In this document: piece by piece, positions 16,301 through 23,087 of the stretch | Numbering within the stretch: the stretch's first letter is position 1 | Layout: each line of letters starts with the position of its first letter | Source of the DNA: SZUA-547 sp963669315 | GTDB taxonomy: Bacteria; Pseudomonadota; Alphaproteobacteria; Rhodobacterales; Rhodobacteraceae | Reading direction: 5' to 3' | NCBI GenBank assembly: GCA_963669315.1 | Contig: OY770021.1 | Span: 2,542,001 to 2,606,000 of the forward strand | DNA: 64,000 bases | Translations under genes and position numbers: made by a program | The notes under the pieces: generated by a model | The model's input: only the letters and a program-made list of their open reading frames with translations | What the model was told of the DNA's origin: nothing | Databases searched by the model: none

Positions 16301-18100
16301 ATGACAGAGCTTTCGCGCATCCGCAATTTCTCCATCGTGGCGCATATCGACCACGGTAAATCTACGCTGGCCGACCGGCTGATTCAGGTCACCGGCGGGC
16401 TGACCAACCGTGAGATGAAAGAGCAGGTGCTCGACTCGATGGAGCTGGAGCGCGAGCGCGGCATCACCATCAAGGCGCAGACCGTGCGGCTGAACTATAC
16501 GGCCAAGGACGGCGAGGAATACGTCCTCAACCTGATCGACACGCCGGGCCATGTGGATTTCGCCTATGAGGTCAGCCGCTCGATGAAGGCGGTGGAGGGC
16601 TCGCTGTTGGTGGTGGACGCGTCGCAAGGGGTGGAAGCGCAGACGCTGGCCAATGTCTATCAGGCGATCGAGGCGGATCATGAGATCGTGCCGGTCCTCA
16701 ACAAGATCGACCTGCCCGCCGCGGAGCCTGAGCGCGTGGCCGAACAGATCGAGGATGTGATCGGCATCGATGCGACGGACGCGGTGCTGATCTCGGCCAA
16801 GACGGGCATTGGCATCGACGAGACGCTGGAGGCGATCGTCACACGCCTGCCCAGCCCGGATGGCGTCCGGGATGCGCCGCTGAAGGCGATGCTGGTGGAC
16901 AGCTGGTATGACGCCTATCTGGGCGTCGTCGTGCTGGTGCGCGTGATCGACGGGGTGCTGAAAAAGGGCGACAAGATCCGCATGATGCAGACCAAGGCCA
17001 CCTATGGGGTGGACCGGATCGGCGTCTTCACCCCGAAGATGGAGGATGTGGCGGAGCTGGGGCCGGGCGAGTTGGGCTTTCTGACCGCCAGTATCAAGCA
17101 GGTGCGCGACACCCGCGTCGGCGACACCATCACCCATGAGAAGCGCCAGACGACAGAGGCGCTGCCCGGCTATCAGCCCGCGCAGCCTGTGGTGTTCTGC
17201 GGCCTGTTCCCGGTCGACAACGCCGAGTTTGAGGATCTGCGAGACGCCATCCAGAAGCTCTCGCTCAACGACGCCAGCTTTTCCCACGAGATGGAGACCT
17301 CGGCCGCGCTGGGCTTCGGGTTCCGCTGCGGATTCCTTGGCCTGTTGCATCTGGAGGTGATCCGCGACCGGCTGGAGCGGGAATACAATATCGAGCTGAT
17401 CACCACGGCCCCGTCCGTCATCTACAACATCAACCTGACCGACGGGTCGCAGATTGAGCTGCACAACCCCGCCGACATGCCCGATCAGGTGAAGATCGAC
17501 AATATCGAGGAGCCGTGGATCAAGGCCACGATCCTGGTGCCGGACGAGTTTCTGGGCGATGTGCTGAAGCTGTGTCAGGACCGGCGCGGGGTGCAGATCG
17601 ACCTGACCTATGCGGGCGCGCGGGCGATGGTGGTGTACCGTTTGCCGCTGAACGAAGTGGTGTTCGATTTCTATGACAAGCTGAAATCGGTCACCCGCGG
17701 CTACGCCAGCTTCGACTATCAGATGGACGGGTACGAGGCCGGGAATCTGGTGAAGATGCAGATCCTGGTGAATGAGGAGCCGGTGGACGCGCTCAGTGTC
17801 GTGGTGCATCGCGACCGGGCCGAGATGCGGGGCCGGGCGATGTGCGAGAAGCTGAAAGAGCTGATCCCCCAGCACATGTTCAAAGTGCCGATTCAGGCGG
17901 CCCTGGGGGGCAGGATCATCGCGCGCGAGACGATCTCAGCGCTGCGCAAGGACGTGACCGCGAAATGCTATGGCGGGGATGTGTCGCGCAAGCGGAAGTT
18001 GTTGGACAAGCAGAAGGCGGGTAAGAAAAAGATGCGCCAGTTCGGCAAGGTGGAGATCCCGCAGGAGGCGTTTATTTCTGCGCTGAAGATGGATGGGTGA
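16301..18100 (+). CDS. lepA: Elongation factor 4 (LepA)
   Basis: A translational GTPase that acts on stalled or back-translocated ribosomes. The 599-aa length is typical. Motifs are G1 AHIDHGKS, G3 DTPGHVDF, G4 NKIDLP, domain II, and the LepA-specific C-terminus ending KKKMRQFGKVEIPQEAF, which touches the peptidyl transferase centre. The stop codon TGA is followed with no gap by the GTG of a foreign-looking gene, so downstream translation may depend on lepA. Confidence 0.98.
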   Translation: MTELSRIRNFSIVAHIDHGKSTLADRLIQVTGGLTNREMKEQVLDSMELERERGITIKAQTVRLNYTAKDGEEYVLNLIDTPGHVDFAYEVSRSMKAVEGSLLVVDASQGVEAQTLANVYQAIEADHEIVPVLNKIDLPAAEPERVAEQIEDVIGIDATDAVLISAKTGIGIDETLEAIVTRLPSPDGVRDAPLKAMLVDSWYDAYLGVVVLVRVIDGVLKKGDKIRMMQTKATYGVDRIGVFTPKMEDVAELGPGELGFLTASIKQVRDTRVGDTITHEKRQTTEALPGYQPAQPVVFCGLFPVDNAEFEDLRDAIQKLSLNDASFSHEMETSAALGFGFRCGFLGLLHLEVIRDRLEREYNIELITTAPSVIYNINLTDGSQIELHNPADMPDQVKIDNIEEPWIKATILVPDEFLGDVLKLCQDRRGVQIDLTYAGARAMVVYRLPLNEVVFDFYDKLKSVTRGYASFDYQMDGYEAGNLVKMQILVNEEPVDALSVVVHRDRAEMRGRAMCEKLKELIPQHMFKVPIQAALGGRIIARETISALRKDVTAKCYGGDVSRKRKLLDKQKAGKKKMRQFGKVEIPQEAFISALKMDG

Positions 18101-19288
18101 GTGACTAAAGGTCCCAAGATTGGGAAAATTGGGCTCCCAAAATTAGCGATCGAGACGGTTTGGTTTCCGTCCGATAGATATGTTTCTAGAAGTTGCCGAA
18201 CTCTACTTTCTCCAGAGTTTGCGAGCATTAGGAAAGCGCTCGAAGCAGAGTTATCGAAGGATAAGAGAGTATCTAGCCTTGAGGGCAATATGCTGGCCCG
18301 AGGAACTGGAGCTGGGCAATTTCAAGCTGGAAACCTCGCTCTTTGGTTAATGTGGAGGGCCAATGAGGTAGGTTGGGACGAGGCTCGCGAAGACGTAGAA
18401 AACTTCTTAAATGAAGATGAAATAGAAATTGACTATGTGGTTTATGTTTATGGTCCAAAAATTGATAATGAGATTGAAATATTGGATGGTTTGGCATTGG
18501 TGCCGCTTGAATGTCTAACGGATTGCGATGAGAAGGAGATATTTCTGAAATTTGATTTTGGGCCGATACAAAGTTCTCGACCAAGTTCTGCGCTAAAACT
18601 CAGATCAAAAATCGGTAAGATCTATGAGCCATCTGAGGCTCAAGGGAAGGGTCCCCCTGTAGAAATATCGAAACTTCGATACACAGCAAATTTAATAAAT
18701 GCCGTGGATGGAGCATTCTGTTTTCCCGCTTATGAGACGGCTTATTGCGCACCCCACGTCCCTCTGGGAATTTTTGGTGGTGCAGGAGGTGGCGCGCCTG
18801 CCTACGACACTGTGCCTAACCTGCCCTGTCCGTTTGATGCTGAAGGCGCACGAGTTTTAAGCGCTTTGCTCCCTTCATTTCAGAAGATGAGTTCCAAGAA
18901 TCGAGCAAAGCTAAAAAGCGTTTTGCGCCGTTTGGGATTGGCTAAGGCGAAGAGAGATCCGTCTGACAGCGCGTTAGATTTGGGCATTGCCGTTGAAATG
19001 ATGCTTCTTGGCGAAAATGGCGATCAACCATTGTCCCATACGCTTCGGGCGCGTGGAGCTTGGCTAATCGGAGACACCGCGCAGGAAAGGCACCAATGCT
19101 TTAACACTCTGCGGGATATCTACATCGCTCGAAGCCAAGTCGCTCACAGCGGGCGGCTCAAGAACAACGAGCGACTGTCTGATGATTGCTATAATTTGGC
19201 TTCTCAGATTGCCCGGGAGTTAGTTTTTCGCAACGGACCGTTATCGTTCGATGAGTGGCAAATGGTGACGTTAGGGAATGTCAGCTAA
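18101..19288 (+). CDS. Low-GC protein with a C-terminal HEPN-like domain
   Basis: A 395-aa protein of unknown function. Residues 1-270 match nothing I know; they contain acidic segments (FLNEDEIEIDYVVYVYG). Residues 290-375 form a helical region resembling the Apea-type HEPN fold: ALDLGIAVEMMLLGE, then IYIARSQVAHSG with the R-x4-H motif (Arg344, His349) that is the RNase active site in HEPN toxins and defence proteins. Base composition is far lower in GC than lepA and codon use differs, so it was probably acquired by transfer. It starts with GTG directly after the lepA stop. Defence or RNA processing is a guess. A palindromic repeat follows it. Confidence 0.75.
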   Translation: MTKGPKIGKIGLPKLAIETVWFPSDRYVSRSCRTLLSPEFASIRKALEAELSKDKRVSSLEGNMLARGTGAGQFQAGNLALWLMWRANEVGWDEAREDVENFLNEDEIEIDYVVYVYGPKIDNEIEILDGLALVPLECLTDCDEKEIFLKFDFGPIQSSRPSSALKLRSKIGKIYEPSEAQGKGPPVEISKLRYTANLINAVDGAFCFPAYETAYCAPHVPLGIFGGAGGGAPAYDTVPNLPCPFDAEGARVLSALLPSFQKMSSKNRAKLKSVLRRLGLAKAKRDPSDSALDLGIAVEMMLLGENGDQPLSHTLRARGAWLIGDTAQERHQCFNTLRDIYIARSQVAHSGRLKNNERLSDDCYNLASQIARELVFRNGPLSFDEWQMVTLGNVS

Positions 19289-19305
19289 GTGAGTAAGAGG
19301 CCCCT

Positions 19306-19383
19306 TCGCGCCCGACCCGCCCCCATGGGCGGGCGCGAAACGCCCACCCTCGGGCCGGGCGCAATGGATCGGGTGGTGTCGGG
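19306..19383. repeat. Dispersed palindromic repeat, copy 1
   Basis: A 78-nt GC-rich element made of two dyads: CGCGCCCGAC...GGGCGGGCGCG around CCAT, and a second one around CTCGGGCCGGG. About four in five positions match copy 2 at 48524-48602. It lies between two converging transcription units (the HEPN gene and the lysine-rich protein cluster) and may act as a two-way terminator or a REP-like element. Confidence 0.7.
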
Positions 19384-19469
19384 ATGATTGTCGGGCCTCG
19401 CTCCGCGCACCCTCGAGCGCGCTGCGGAACTCAGCGTTGATGTGAAGGATCGGCGATCGGCGGGCCGGG

Positions 19470-19799
19470 CTATTTCTTCTTCGCGGACTTCTTGGCCTTC
19501 TTGGCGGATTTCTTGAACCCCTTCGCGGCCTTCTCCACCTTCTTGGCGATGGTGGCGGCTTTCTTGCCCCGTTTGGCCGACTTATGGGACTCCTTCAGCC
19601 ATTTTTGCGACGCCTGCACGTATTTCAAGGCGGCGGCCGGATCGTCCTTCATCTTCTTGGCCATGGCCTTCATCTTGCCGTGGTGGCCCTTCAGCGATTT
19701 GTGCGCCTTGGCGATGGCTTTTTGCTCTTTGACCAGCGTCTTTTGCGCCGAGTCCATCTCCTTCACGGATTTCTGGAATTCTTTTTCGTCGTCGGCCAT
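19470..19799 (-). CDS. Lysine-rich helical small protein A (copy 2)
   Basis: A 109-aa, strongly basic protein with 34 lysines and a tail of repeated AKK units ending KKAKKSAKKK. It begins MADDEKEFQKSV and has the landmark LKGHHGKMKAM followed by KYVQASQKWLKE. It is homologous to the protein encoded at 20513-20839 (same order of EKEFQK, HH-K, KAS-KWLK). The tail is like that of histone H1-like or AlgP-like proteins, so nucleic-acid binding is possible, but low complexity alone does not prove it. AAGGAGA precedes the start. It is the last gene of a minus-strand cluster of six small genes. Confidence 0.8.
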   Translation of the reverse strand: MADDEKEFQKSVKEMDSAQKTLVKEQKAIAKAHKSLKGHHGKMKAMAKKMKDDPAAALKYVQASQKWLKESHKSAKRGKKAATIAKKVEKAAKGFKKSAKKAKKSAKKK

Positions 19800-19837
19800 G
19801 ACGGTCTCCTTCGGCTGGGTCGGGCGTGGTCAGGCGC

Positions 19838-20158
19838 CTATTGCATGTCTTTCGCGGCTTTGGTCAGCGCGTTGTTCGCCTTGTCCAGCATCATGATCAG
19901 CTTCGGCTCCTTGACCTGCAGCTTTATCAGCTGGTTCGTCGCCTTGACCCACTTGTCCACGCTTTGCGCATACATCGGCGCCTGACTGGGGTGCTGCCCC
20001 ATCACGGCGGCAAAGGTCGTCATCTGCGCGTGAAAGACGGCGATGTTCGCCTGCATCTTGTGCATTTCGATCTGATGCTTGACCAGCCTGTTCTGCGCGA
20101 CGAACACGTTCGAAACGGCTTTATCAAAGGCTTTCTTTTTATCTGGAGATGGCGGCAT
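19838..20158 (-). CDS. Helical small protein B (copy 2)
   Basis: A 106-aa helical protein without signal peptide. The start at 20158 (MPPSPDKKKAFDKA) has GGGGAGGA upstream. It shares a clear C-terminal signature with the protein at 20879-21190: K-x-Q-x-KEPKLIM, then two more helical turns with Lys (DKANNALTKA). The whole looks like a 3-4 helix bundle with His/Gln-rich surfaces (VKHQIEMHKMQANIAVFHAQM). It sits 38 bp before protein A copy 2, and the A/B order is the same as in the first pair. I do not recognise the family; function unknown. Confidence 0.75.
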   Translation of the reverse strand: MPPSPDKKKAFDKAVSNVFVAQNRLVKHQIEMHKMQANIAVFHAQMTTFAAVMGQHPSQAPMYAQSVDKWVKATNQLIKLQVKEPKLIMMLDKANNALTKAAKDMQ

Positions 20159-20245
20159 GCAGTCCTCCCCGGGCCGGAACATAAAGCGTCATGTCTAATA
20201 CGATACGGGATCGGGCGCCTTCAAACAACTGCAGCGCGCAGGGCT

Positions 20246-20494
20246 TCAGCGCCTTTGCGCCTGCACAAGAAACCCCGTCACCTCCGTCTCGCCCAGCGCT
20301 TTCAGCGCCTCCACCCGGTGGGCGCCTTCGACCAGCACGAAGCGGTCCTTGCCCTTGCGCACGCGGATCGGGGTTTTCTGCCCTTCCTCCATGATCGCTT
20401 CGGCCAGCGCCTCGACCCTGGCGGCGTCCAGCCCCTTGCGCTTGTCGGTCGGCAGATAGATCTGGTCGATCGGGAATCTCTCTCGCGTCAGCAT
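20246..20494 (-). CDS. Small ParB/sulfiredoxin-like domain protein
   Basis: An 82-aa protein that is little more than a ParB N-terminal-like nuclease/CTPase fold: IDQIYLPTDKRKGLD at the start, VEALAEAIMEEGQKTPIRVR in the middle, and the hallmark GAHRVEALKALGE (the G-x-HR-x-EA box that binds nucleotide in ParB/Srx proteins). The DNA-binding helix-turn-helix and dimer domains of true ParB are absent. It lies between the two A/B pairs in the same operon (19 bp behind A copy 1), which suggests that it works with them. The activity (CTPase, nuclease or none) cannot be read. Confidence 0.8.
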   Translation of the reverse strand: MLTRERFPIDQIYLPTDKRKGLDAARVEALAEAIMEEGQKTPIRVRKGKDRFVLVEGAHRVEALKALGETEVTGFLVQAQRR

Positions 20495-20512
20495 CGGTTC
20501 TTTCCCGAGCTC

Positions 20513-20839
20513 CTATTTCTTCTGCTTGGCTTTAATCTTTGCGGGCTTCTCGAACGCCTTGCCGGCCTTTTCAAGCTGCTTGACCAAGGCAGGCGTCTTC
20601 TTCTTCATCTTCATGGCCTTTTCCCCGTCCTTCAGCCATTTCTCGGATGCTTTCAGGTATTTTTGGGCGGCGTCCGGGTTTTTCCGCATCTGTTTGACAA
20701 GGCTTTTCAGCTTGCTGTGATGCGCCTTCAGGGCCTTGGCGGATTTCTTGGCTTGTTTCTGTTGTTTGGCCAGCGCCGTGTGCGCTTTGGTCACGTTCTT
20801 CGCCGCCTTCTGGAATTCTTTTTCGTTGTCGGCCGGCAT
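20513..20839 (-). CDS. Lysine-rich helical small protein A (copy 1)
   Basis: A 108-aa basic protein with 32 lysines, homologous to the protein at 19470-19799. Shared landmarks are NEKEFQKA at the start, LKAHHSKLKSLVKQM, and KYLKASEKWLKD, then a Lys-rich tail (KIKAKQKK). The core is predicted as long amphipathic helices (THAL-type heptads: TALAKQQKQAKKSAKAL). It has a GGGAGA ribosome site. It is the second full-length gene of the six-gene cluster, between protein B copy 1 and the ParB-like gene. The pair duplication predicts that A and B act together, perhaps as a complex. Confidence 0.8.
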   Translation of the reverse strand: MPADNEKEFQKAAKNVTKAHTALAKQQKQAKKSAKALKAHHSKLKSLVKQMRKNPDAAQKYLKASEKWLKDGEKAMKMKKKTPALVKQLEKAGKAFEKPAKIKAKQKK

Positions 20840-20878
20840 TGCGGTCTCCCTGTTCCGGATTGGGCGACGTTCAGCCGC

Positions 20879-21190
20879 CTAGTTCATATTGTCCACGGCC
20901 TTCGCCAGTCGCTGGTGCGCCTTGTGCATGGCCATGATCAGCTTCGGTTCCTTGGCCTGCATCTTGACCAGCATCAGGGCCAACTTGTTCACTTGCTGGA
21001 GATTTTTCGTATAGCCCGTGACCTGATTGGCGTTCCTCAATTCGCTGCAAATCTGCATACCCATAAGGTGGGCCTCCAGATTACCCTGGATTATCTCCAT
21101 CTCGTACTGATGCCTGACCAGCAGCTGCTGCGCGACGCCGATGGCGGCGGCGGCTTTTTCAAACTCTTTGATCTGTTGCGGCGTCGGCAT
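20879..21190 (-). CDS. Helical small protein B (copy 1)
   Basis: A 103-aa helical protein (MPTPQQIKEFEKAAAAIG) homologous to protein B at 19838-20158. The shared C-terminal block is K-x-QAKEPKLIMAMHKAH. It is less basic than the A proteins. The segment VRHQYEMEIIQGNLEAHLMG aligns with VKHQIEMHKMQANIAVFHAQ of the other copy, so the homology spans the length. It begins 15 bp after the DUF3303-like remnant. Unknown function. Confidence 0.75.
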   Translation of the reverse strand: MPTPQQIKEFEKAAAAIGVAQQLLVRHQYEMEIIQGNLEAHLMGMQICSELRNANQVTGYTKNLQQVNKLALMLVKMQAKEPKLIMAMHKAHQRLAKAVDNMN

Positions 21191-21205
21191 GCGAATTTCC
21201 GTTGT

Positions 21206-21346
21206 TCAATCGACGGCCCAATCGCGCGAAAGCGACGCATGCCAACGGCCAAGGATCGTCTGTCCGTCGGGGGGCGGCGCGCCGGTCGAGAGGAATGCGG
21301 CCCGGTTGGTGTCCGGCGGGATGCTCCATTCGATCATGAACTTCAT
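21206..21346 (-). CDS. DUF3303-like small protein, probably shortened
   Basis: A 46-aa reading frame with an excellent GGAGG site 7 nt before its ATG at 21346. It reads MKFMIEWSIPPDTNRAAFLS, then GAPPPDGQTILGRWHA, which is the start of DUF3303 proteins (they begin MKFMVEW and continue with GAPPP-G and LGRWH). Those proteins usually run to about 80-110 residues; here a TGA stops the frame right after SRDWAVD. It is either a minimal version or a truncated gene. As the first gene of the minus-strand cluster, it may be the remains of the cluster's original leader gene. Confidence 0.65.
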   Translation of the reverse strand: MKFMIEWSIPPDTNRAAFLSTGAPPPDGQTILGRWHASLSRDWAVD

Positions 21347-21468
21347 CAATCGTCCTCCCTGTATCCTCCGCAATGCTGAGCCGCCTTTGGGATTCGCGCA
21401 AGCTGCTTTGGAGCGACTCTGCGGCGTGTTAATCTTCGGCCGTGGCGGCGTGTGACGGGGGTGCTGAC

Positions 21469-21663
21469 ATGGATATGCGTGAAGCGGAGCAGATGTTCGA
21501 GCTTGCGCTGGGCGGTTTCGGCGCTGTCAGCGTTGGCGTGCTTGCGGCTGTGTTGCTTTGGTTGCTTGGCGTGAAAAGCATACCCATGCTGATCGGATTG
21601 GCCATCGTCGTCGGGATTCTCGCCAAATTCGTCGCGGCGCCGTTGCTGGGCTTCGATATCTAG
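21469..21663 (+). CDS. Small two-span membrane protein
   Basis: A 64-aa protein. From the ATG at 21469 it reads MDMREAEQMFELALGGFGAV, then a hydrophobic span (VSVGVLAAVLLWLLGV) and, after KSIPM, a second span (LIGLAIVVGILAKFVAAPLL). A G-rich ribosome site lies at 21457-21461. No family is recognised. It is divergent from the lysine-rich cluster, with a 122-bp shared upstream region. Confidence is limited by its size. Confidence 0.5.
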   Translation: MDMREAEQMFELALGGFGAVSVGVLAAVLLWLLGVKSIPMLIGLAIVVGILAKFVAAPLLGFDI

Positions 21664-21815
21664 CAAATCGCTTAAACGCGATGCGCCTTCAATGTGTTGC
21701 TCGGGCCGTCACATTTCATTCAGGCCTCATTCAGCAAGAATCGTCGAATATGAGCGTAATCGAAGAATGAGTGACTCAGAGGCGTAAGCCCCCAAGTATC
21801 TCTGAGGAGAGTAAA

Positions 21816-21962
21816 ATGTTTCGTGATGTGTTCGCCGGCGACGGTCGTGTTCTACTCGCCTTTTTGGCGGTAGGTTTTGTAGTCGCCTTCGGCGTACTCG
21901 ATGAAGGCCAGGCCCGAGAAGTTCTGCATACGATCGATCGGGCGCTCTATCGAATCTTCTGA
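21816..21962 (+). CDS. Micro membrane protein 1 (single span)
   Basis: A 48-aa frame with a GAGGAG ribosome site just before the ATG at 21816. Layout: short N-terminus MFRDVFAGDG, one transmembrane span (RVLLAFLAVGFVVAFGVL), then an amphipathic tail (AREVLHTIDRALYRIF). A long hairpin terminator follows 46 bp later. Two further proteins of the same layout are encoded at 22180 and 23588. No name can be given; proteins of this size and shape can be regulators of larger membrane complexes, but nothing here says which. Confidence 0.6.
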   Translation: MFRDVFAGDGRVLLAFLAVGFVVAFGVLDEGQAREVLHTIDRALYRIF

Positions 21963-22007
21963 ATAATTCCGAACGTCGCGCCTAGCCCCCAGTAGCGCGG
22001 CGAAAAA

Positions 22008-22043
22008 GCCGAAGTCGGGCGCTTTCGAGCGTCCGGCTTCGGC
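22008..22043 (+). terminator. Terminator behind micro membrane protein 1
   Basis: A 15-bp stem, GCCGAAGTCGGGCGC paired with GCGTCCGGCTTCGGC (two G-U-type pairs) around TTTC, followed by the T-rich CTATTTGTT. It has a run of five A before it, so it could also work on the other strand. Confidence 0.65.
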
Positions 22044-22179
22044 CTATTTGTTAAAACTATGCATATAAATGCATGGAATTTAGCGACAATCCCTCCTTTT
22101 CCTGTCCGGATCAGAGACACTTGTCTCATTACAGCGCGCGGTGAGGCGCGCGGGTTCGAGCAGGATGAAGGAGGGCGCA

Positions 22180-22308
22180 ATGCGTCAGCTGGACAAGGTA
22201 TTCGACGATTGGCTGTTTTCAGCCGGCGTGTTCGTGTCAGGCATCTTCATCGTCAGCCTGATCGGTGCGGAGCAAATCGACCTCTGGATTGGTCAGCTTA
22301 TTCATTAA
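22180..22308 (+). CDS. Micro membrane protein 2 (single span)
   Basis: A 42-aa frame with a perfect AAGGAGG ribosome site (22168-22174) 5 nt before its ATG. It reads MRQLDKVFDDW, then one hydrophobic span (LFSAGVFVSGIFIVSLIGA), and ends in a short amphipathic tail EQIDLWIGQLIH. The layout, and the tail pattern D-[LV]-W, match micro membrane protein 3 (tail QVDVWLRKL). No larger gene overlaps it. Function unknown. Confidence 0.65.
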   Translation: MRQLDKVFDDWLFSAGVFVSGIFIVSLIGAEQIDLWIGQLIH

Positions 22309-22620
22309 CTAGAATCGGTATTCTCAGGGAGTTGTCGTCGTACGCGCCTTAATTCGGCGTCACAATTCTCGACCACTTTCCCATCTCGCCACATTTTCGT
22401 CGCGACCAAACTCCGTCTACAGACGTATCGCCCGGTTGAATTAAGTGCGCCCTGGGCTGAGTTTCTGCGACCTATGGCTAACATTTGTGTCGTCACTCCG
22501 GCTCACGAAAAGGCGCGTGGCTGACATGCAATCATAACAGAAGATTCAGTTTGGCCGCTTCGCTTGCAGATCTCCGGCACCGTGATGTCGGCGCGCCCTT
22601 CACAGCAAGCCCGATACAAG
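22309..22620. other. Intergenic stretch with no convincing gene
   Basis: About 310 bp of lower-GC sequence between micro membrane protein 2 and the DUF6280-like gene's terminator. A 59-63 codon frame on the minus strand (22305-22496) has no well-spaced ribosome site and matches nothing known. I see no repeat or RNA gene in it. Confidence 0.4.
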
Positions 22621-22654
22621 AAAAAAGCCGGGCGCTACTCGCGCCCGGCTTTTT
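22621..22654 (-). terminator. Bidirectional Rho-independent terminator
   Basis: A 9-bp perfect stem GCCGGGCGC/GCGCCCGGC with loop TACTC, flanked by A6 on one side and T5 on the other, so it can work in both directions. It lies 26 bp beyond the stop codon of the DUF6280-like gene. Confidence 0.85.
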
Positions 22655-22680
22655 GTTAGCAAAATGTCGCCTGACCAGTG

Positions 22681-22998
22681 TCAGGCTGCCAATTTAACTT
22701 CGCTTTCGCTGTCTTCGCCCCTCTCGCCCCGCAAGGCGACAGAAGTGCGAATGCCCCGGCGGACAAACTCCACAAGGCCACTGACGGTTCGCTCGTTCGG
22801 CTCGATTCCGGCGCAGGTCAGAACCTGAACTCCGTCACGGCTGCGCGCCCAGCGAGCGATGCCCTCAACGCCGTTGCCATACTTCTTTTCATCAGCGATG
22901 GCGTCGTCGAGAGCCGCCAGAACCACCGCTGCGAACATTTTCCGTGCGCGGGCGCCCTGATCGTTGGCGAATGCGATCATATCGGCGTCGTCGAACAT
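22681..22998 (-). CDS. DUF6280-like conserved small protein
   Basis: A 105-aa cytoplasmic protein with no signal peptide or membrane span. It begins MFDDADMIAFANDQGARARK, continues AAVVLAALDDAIADEKKYGNG and ARWARSRDGVQVL, and ends Ser/Glu-rich. This closely follows the Rhodobacterales proteins listed as DUF6280, from memory. It is helical and its function is unknown. It has a strong AAGGAGA ribosome site. Its leader is unusual: a small hairpin terminator with a T-run (23028-23049) and a short upstream frame overlap the start region, so expression may be controlled by attenuation. A strong terminator ends the unit. Confidence 0.75.
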   Translation of the reverse strand: MFDDADMIAFANDQGARARKMFAAVVLAALDDAIADEKKYGNGVEGIARWARSRDGVQVLTCAGIEPNERTVSGLVEFVRRGIRTSVALRGERGEDSESEVKLAA

Positions 22999-23027
22999 CG
23001 CGCCGTCTCCTTAGATCGATCTACTAG

Positions 23028-23049
23028 AAAAACGGCCCACGACGGGCCG
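23028..23049 (-). terminator. Attenuator-like hairpin in the leader of the DUF6280-like gene
   Basis: On the minus strand CGGCCC pairs with GGGCCG around GTCGT and is followed by TTTTT, 30 nt before the start codon at 22998. A possible leader peptide (ATG at 23087, about 36 codons, GGGGG upstream) runs through the hairpin and overlaps the gene start, the arrangement expected of transcription attenuation. It could instead end a short RNA. Confidence 0.55.
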
Positions 23050-23052
23050 CGC

Positions 23053-23071
23053 TGTTGCAGTGCAAAATAGC
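23053..23071. promoter_or_regulatory. Conserved motif, copy 1 (PhaR-like operator?)
   Basis: The 19-mer TGTTGCAGTGCAAAATAGC matches 17 of 19 positions with the 19-mer at 37346-37364. The core TGCWGCAxTGCAA resembles PhaR (polyhydroxybutyrate regulator) sites of alphaproteobacteria. It lies in the leader of the DUF6280-like gene; no phasin gene is adjacent. Confidence 0.45.
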
Positions 23072-23087
23072 GTCGTATTTTCGTCAT

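Noticed and set aside
19470..20839. Naming the lysine-rich A proteins as histone H1-like
   Set aside because: The likeness rests on low-complexity lysine tails; the shared core signatures do not match H1 proteins.
22305..22496. A possible 59-63 aa minus-strand gene
   Set aside because: No properly spaced ribosome site and no recognisable sequence; left as part of the intergenic stretch.
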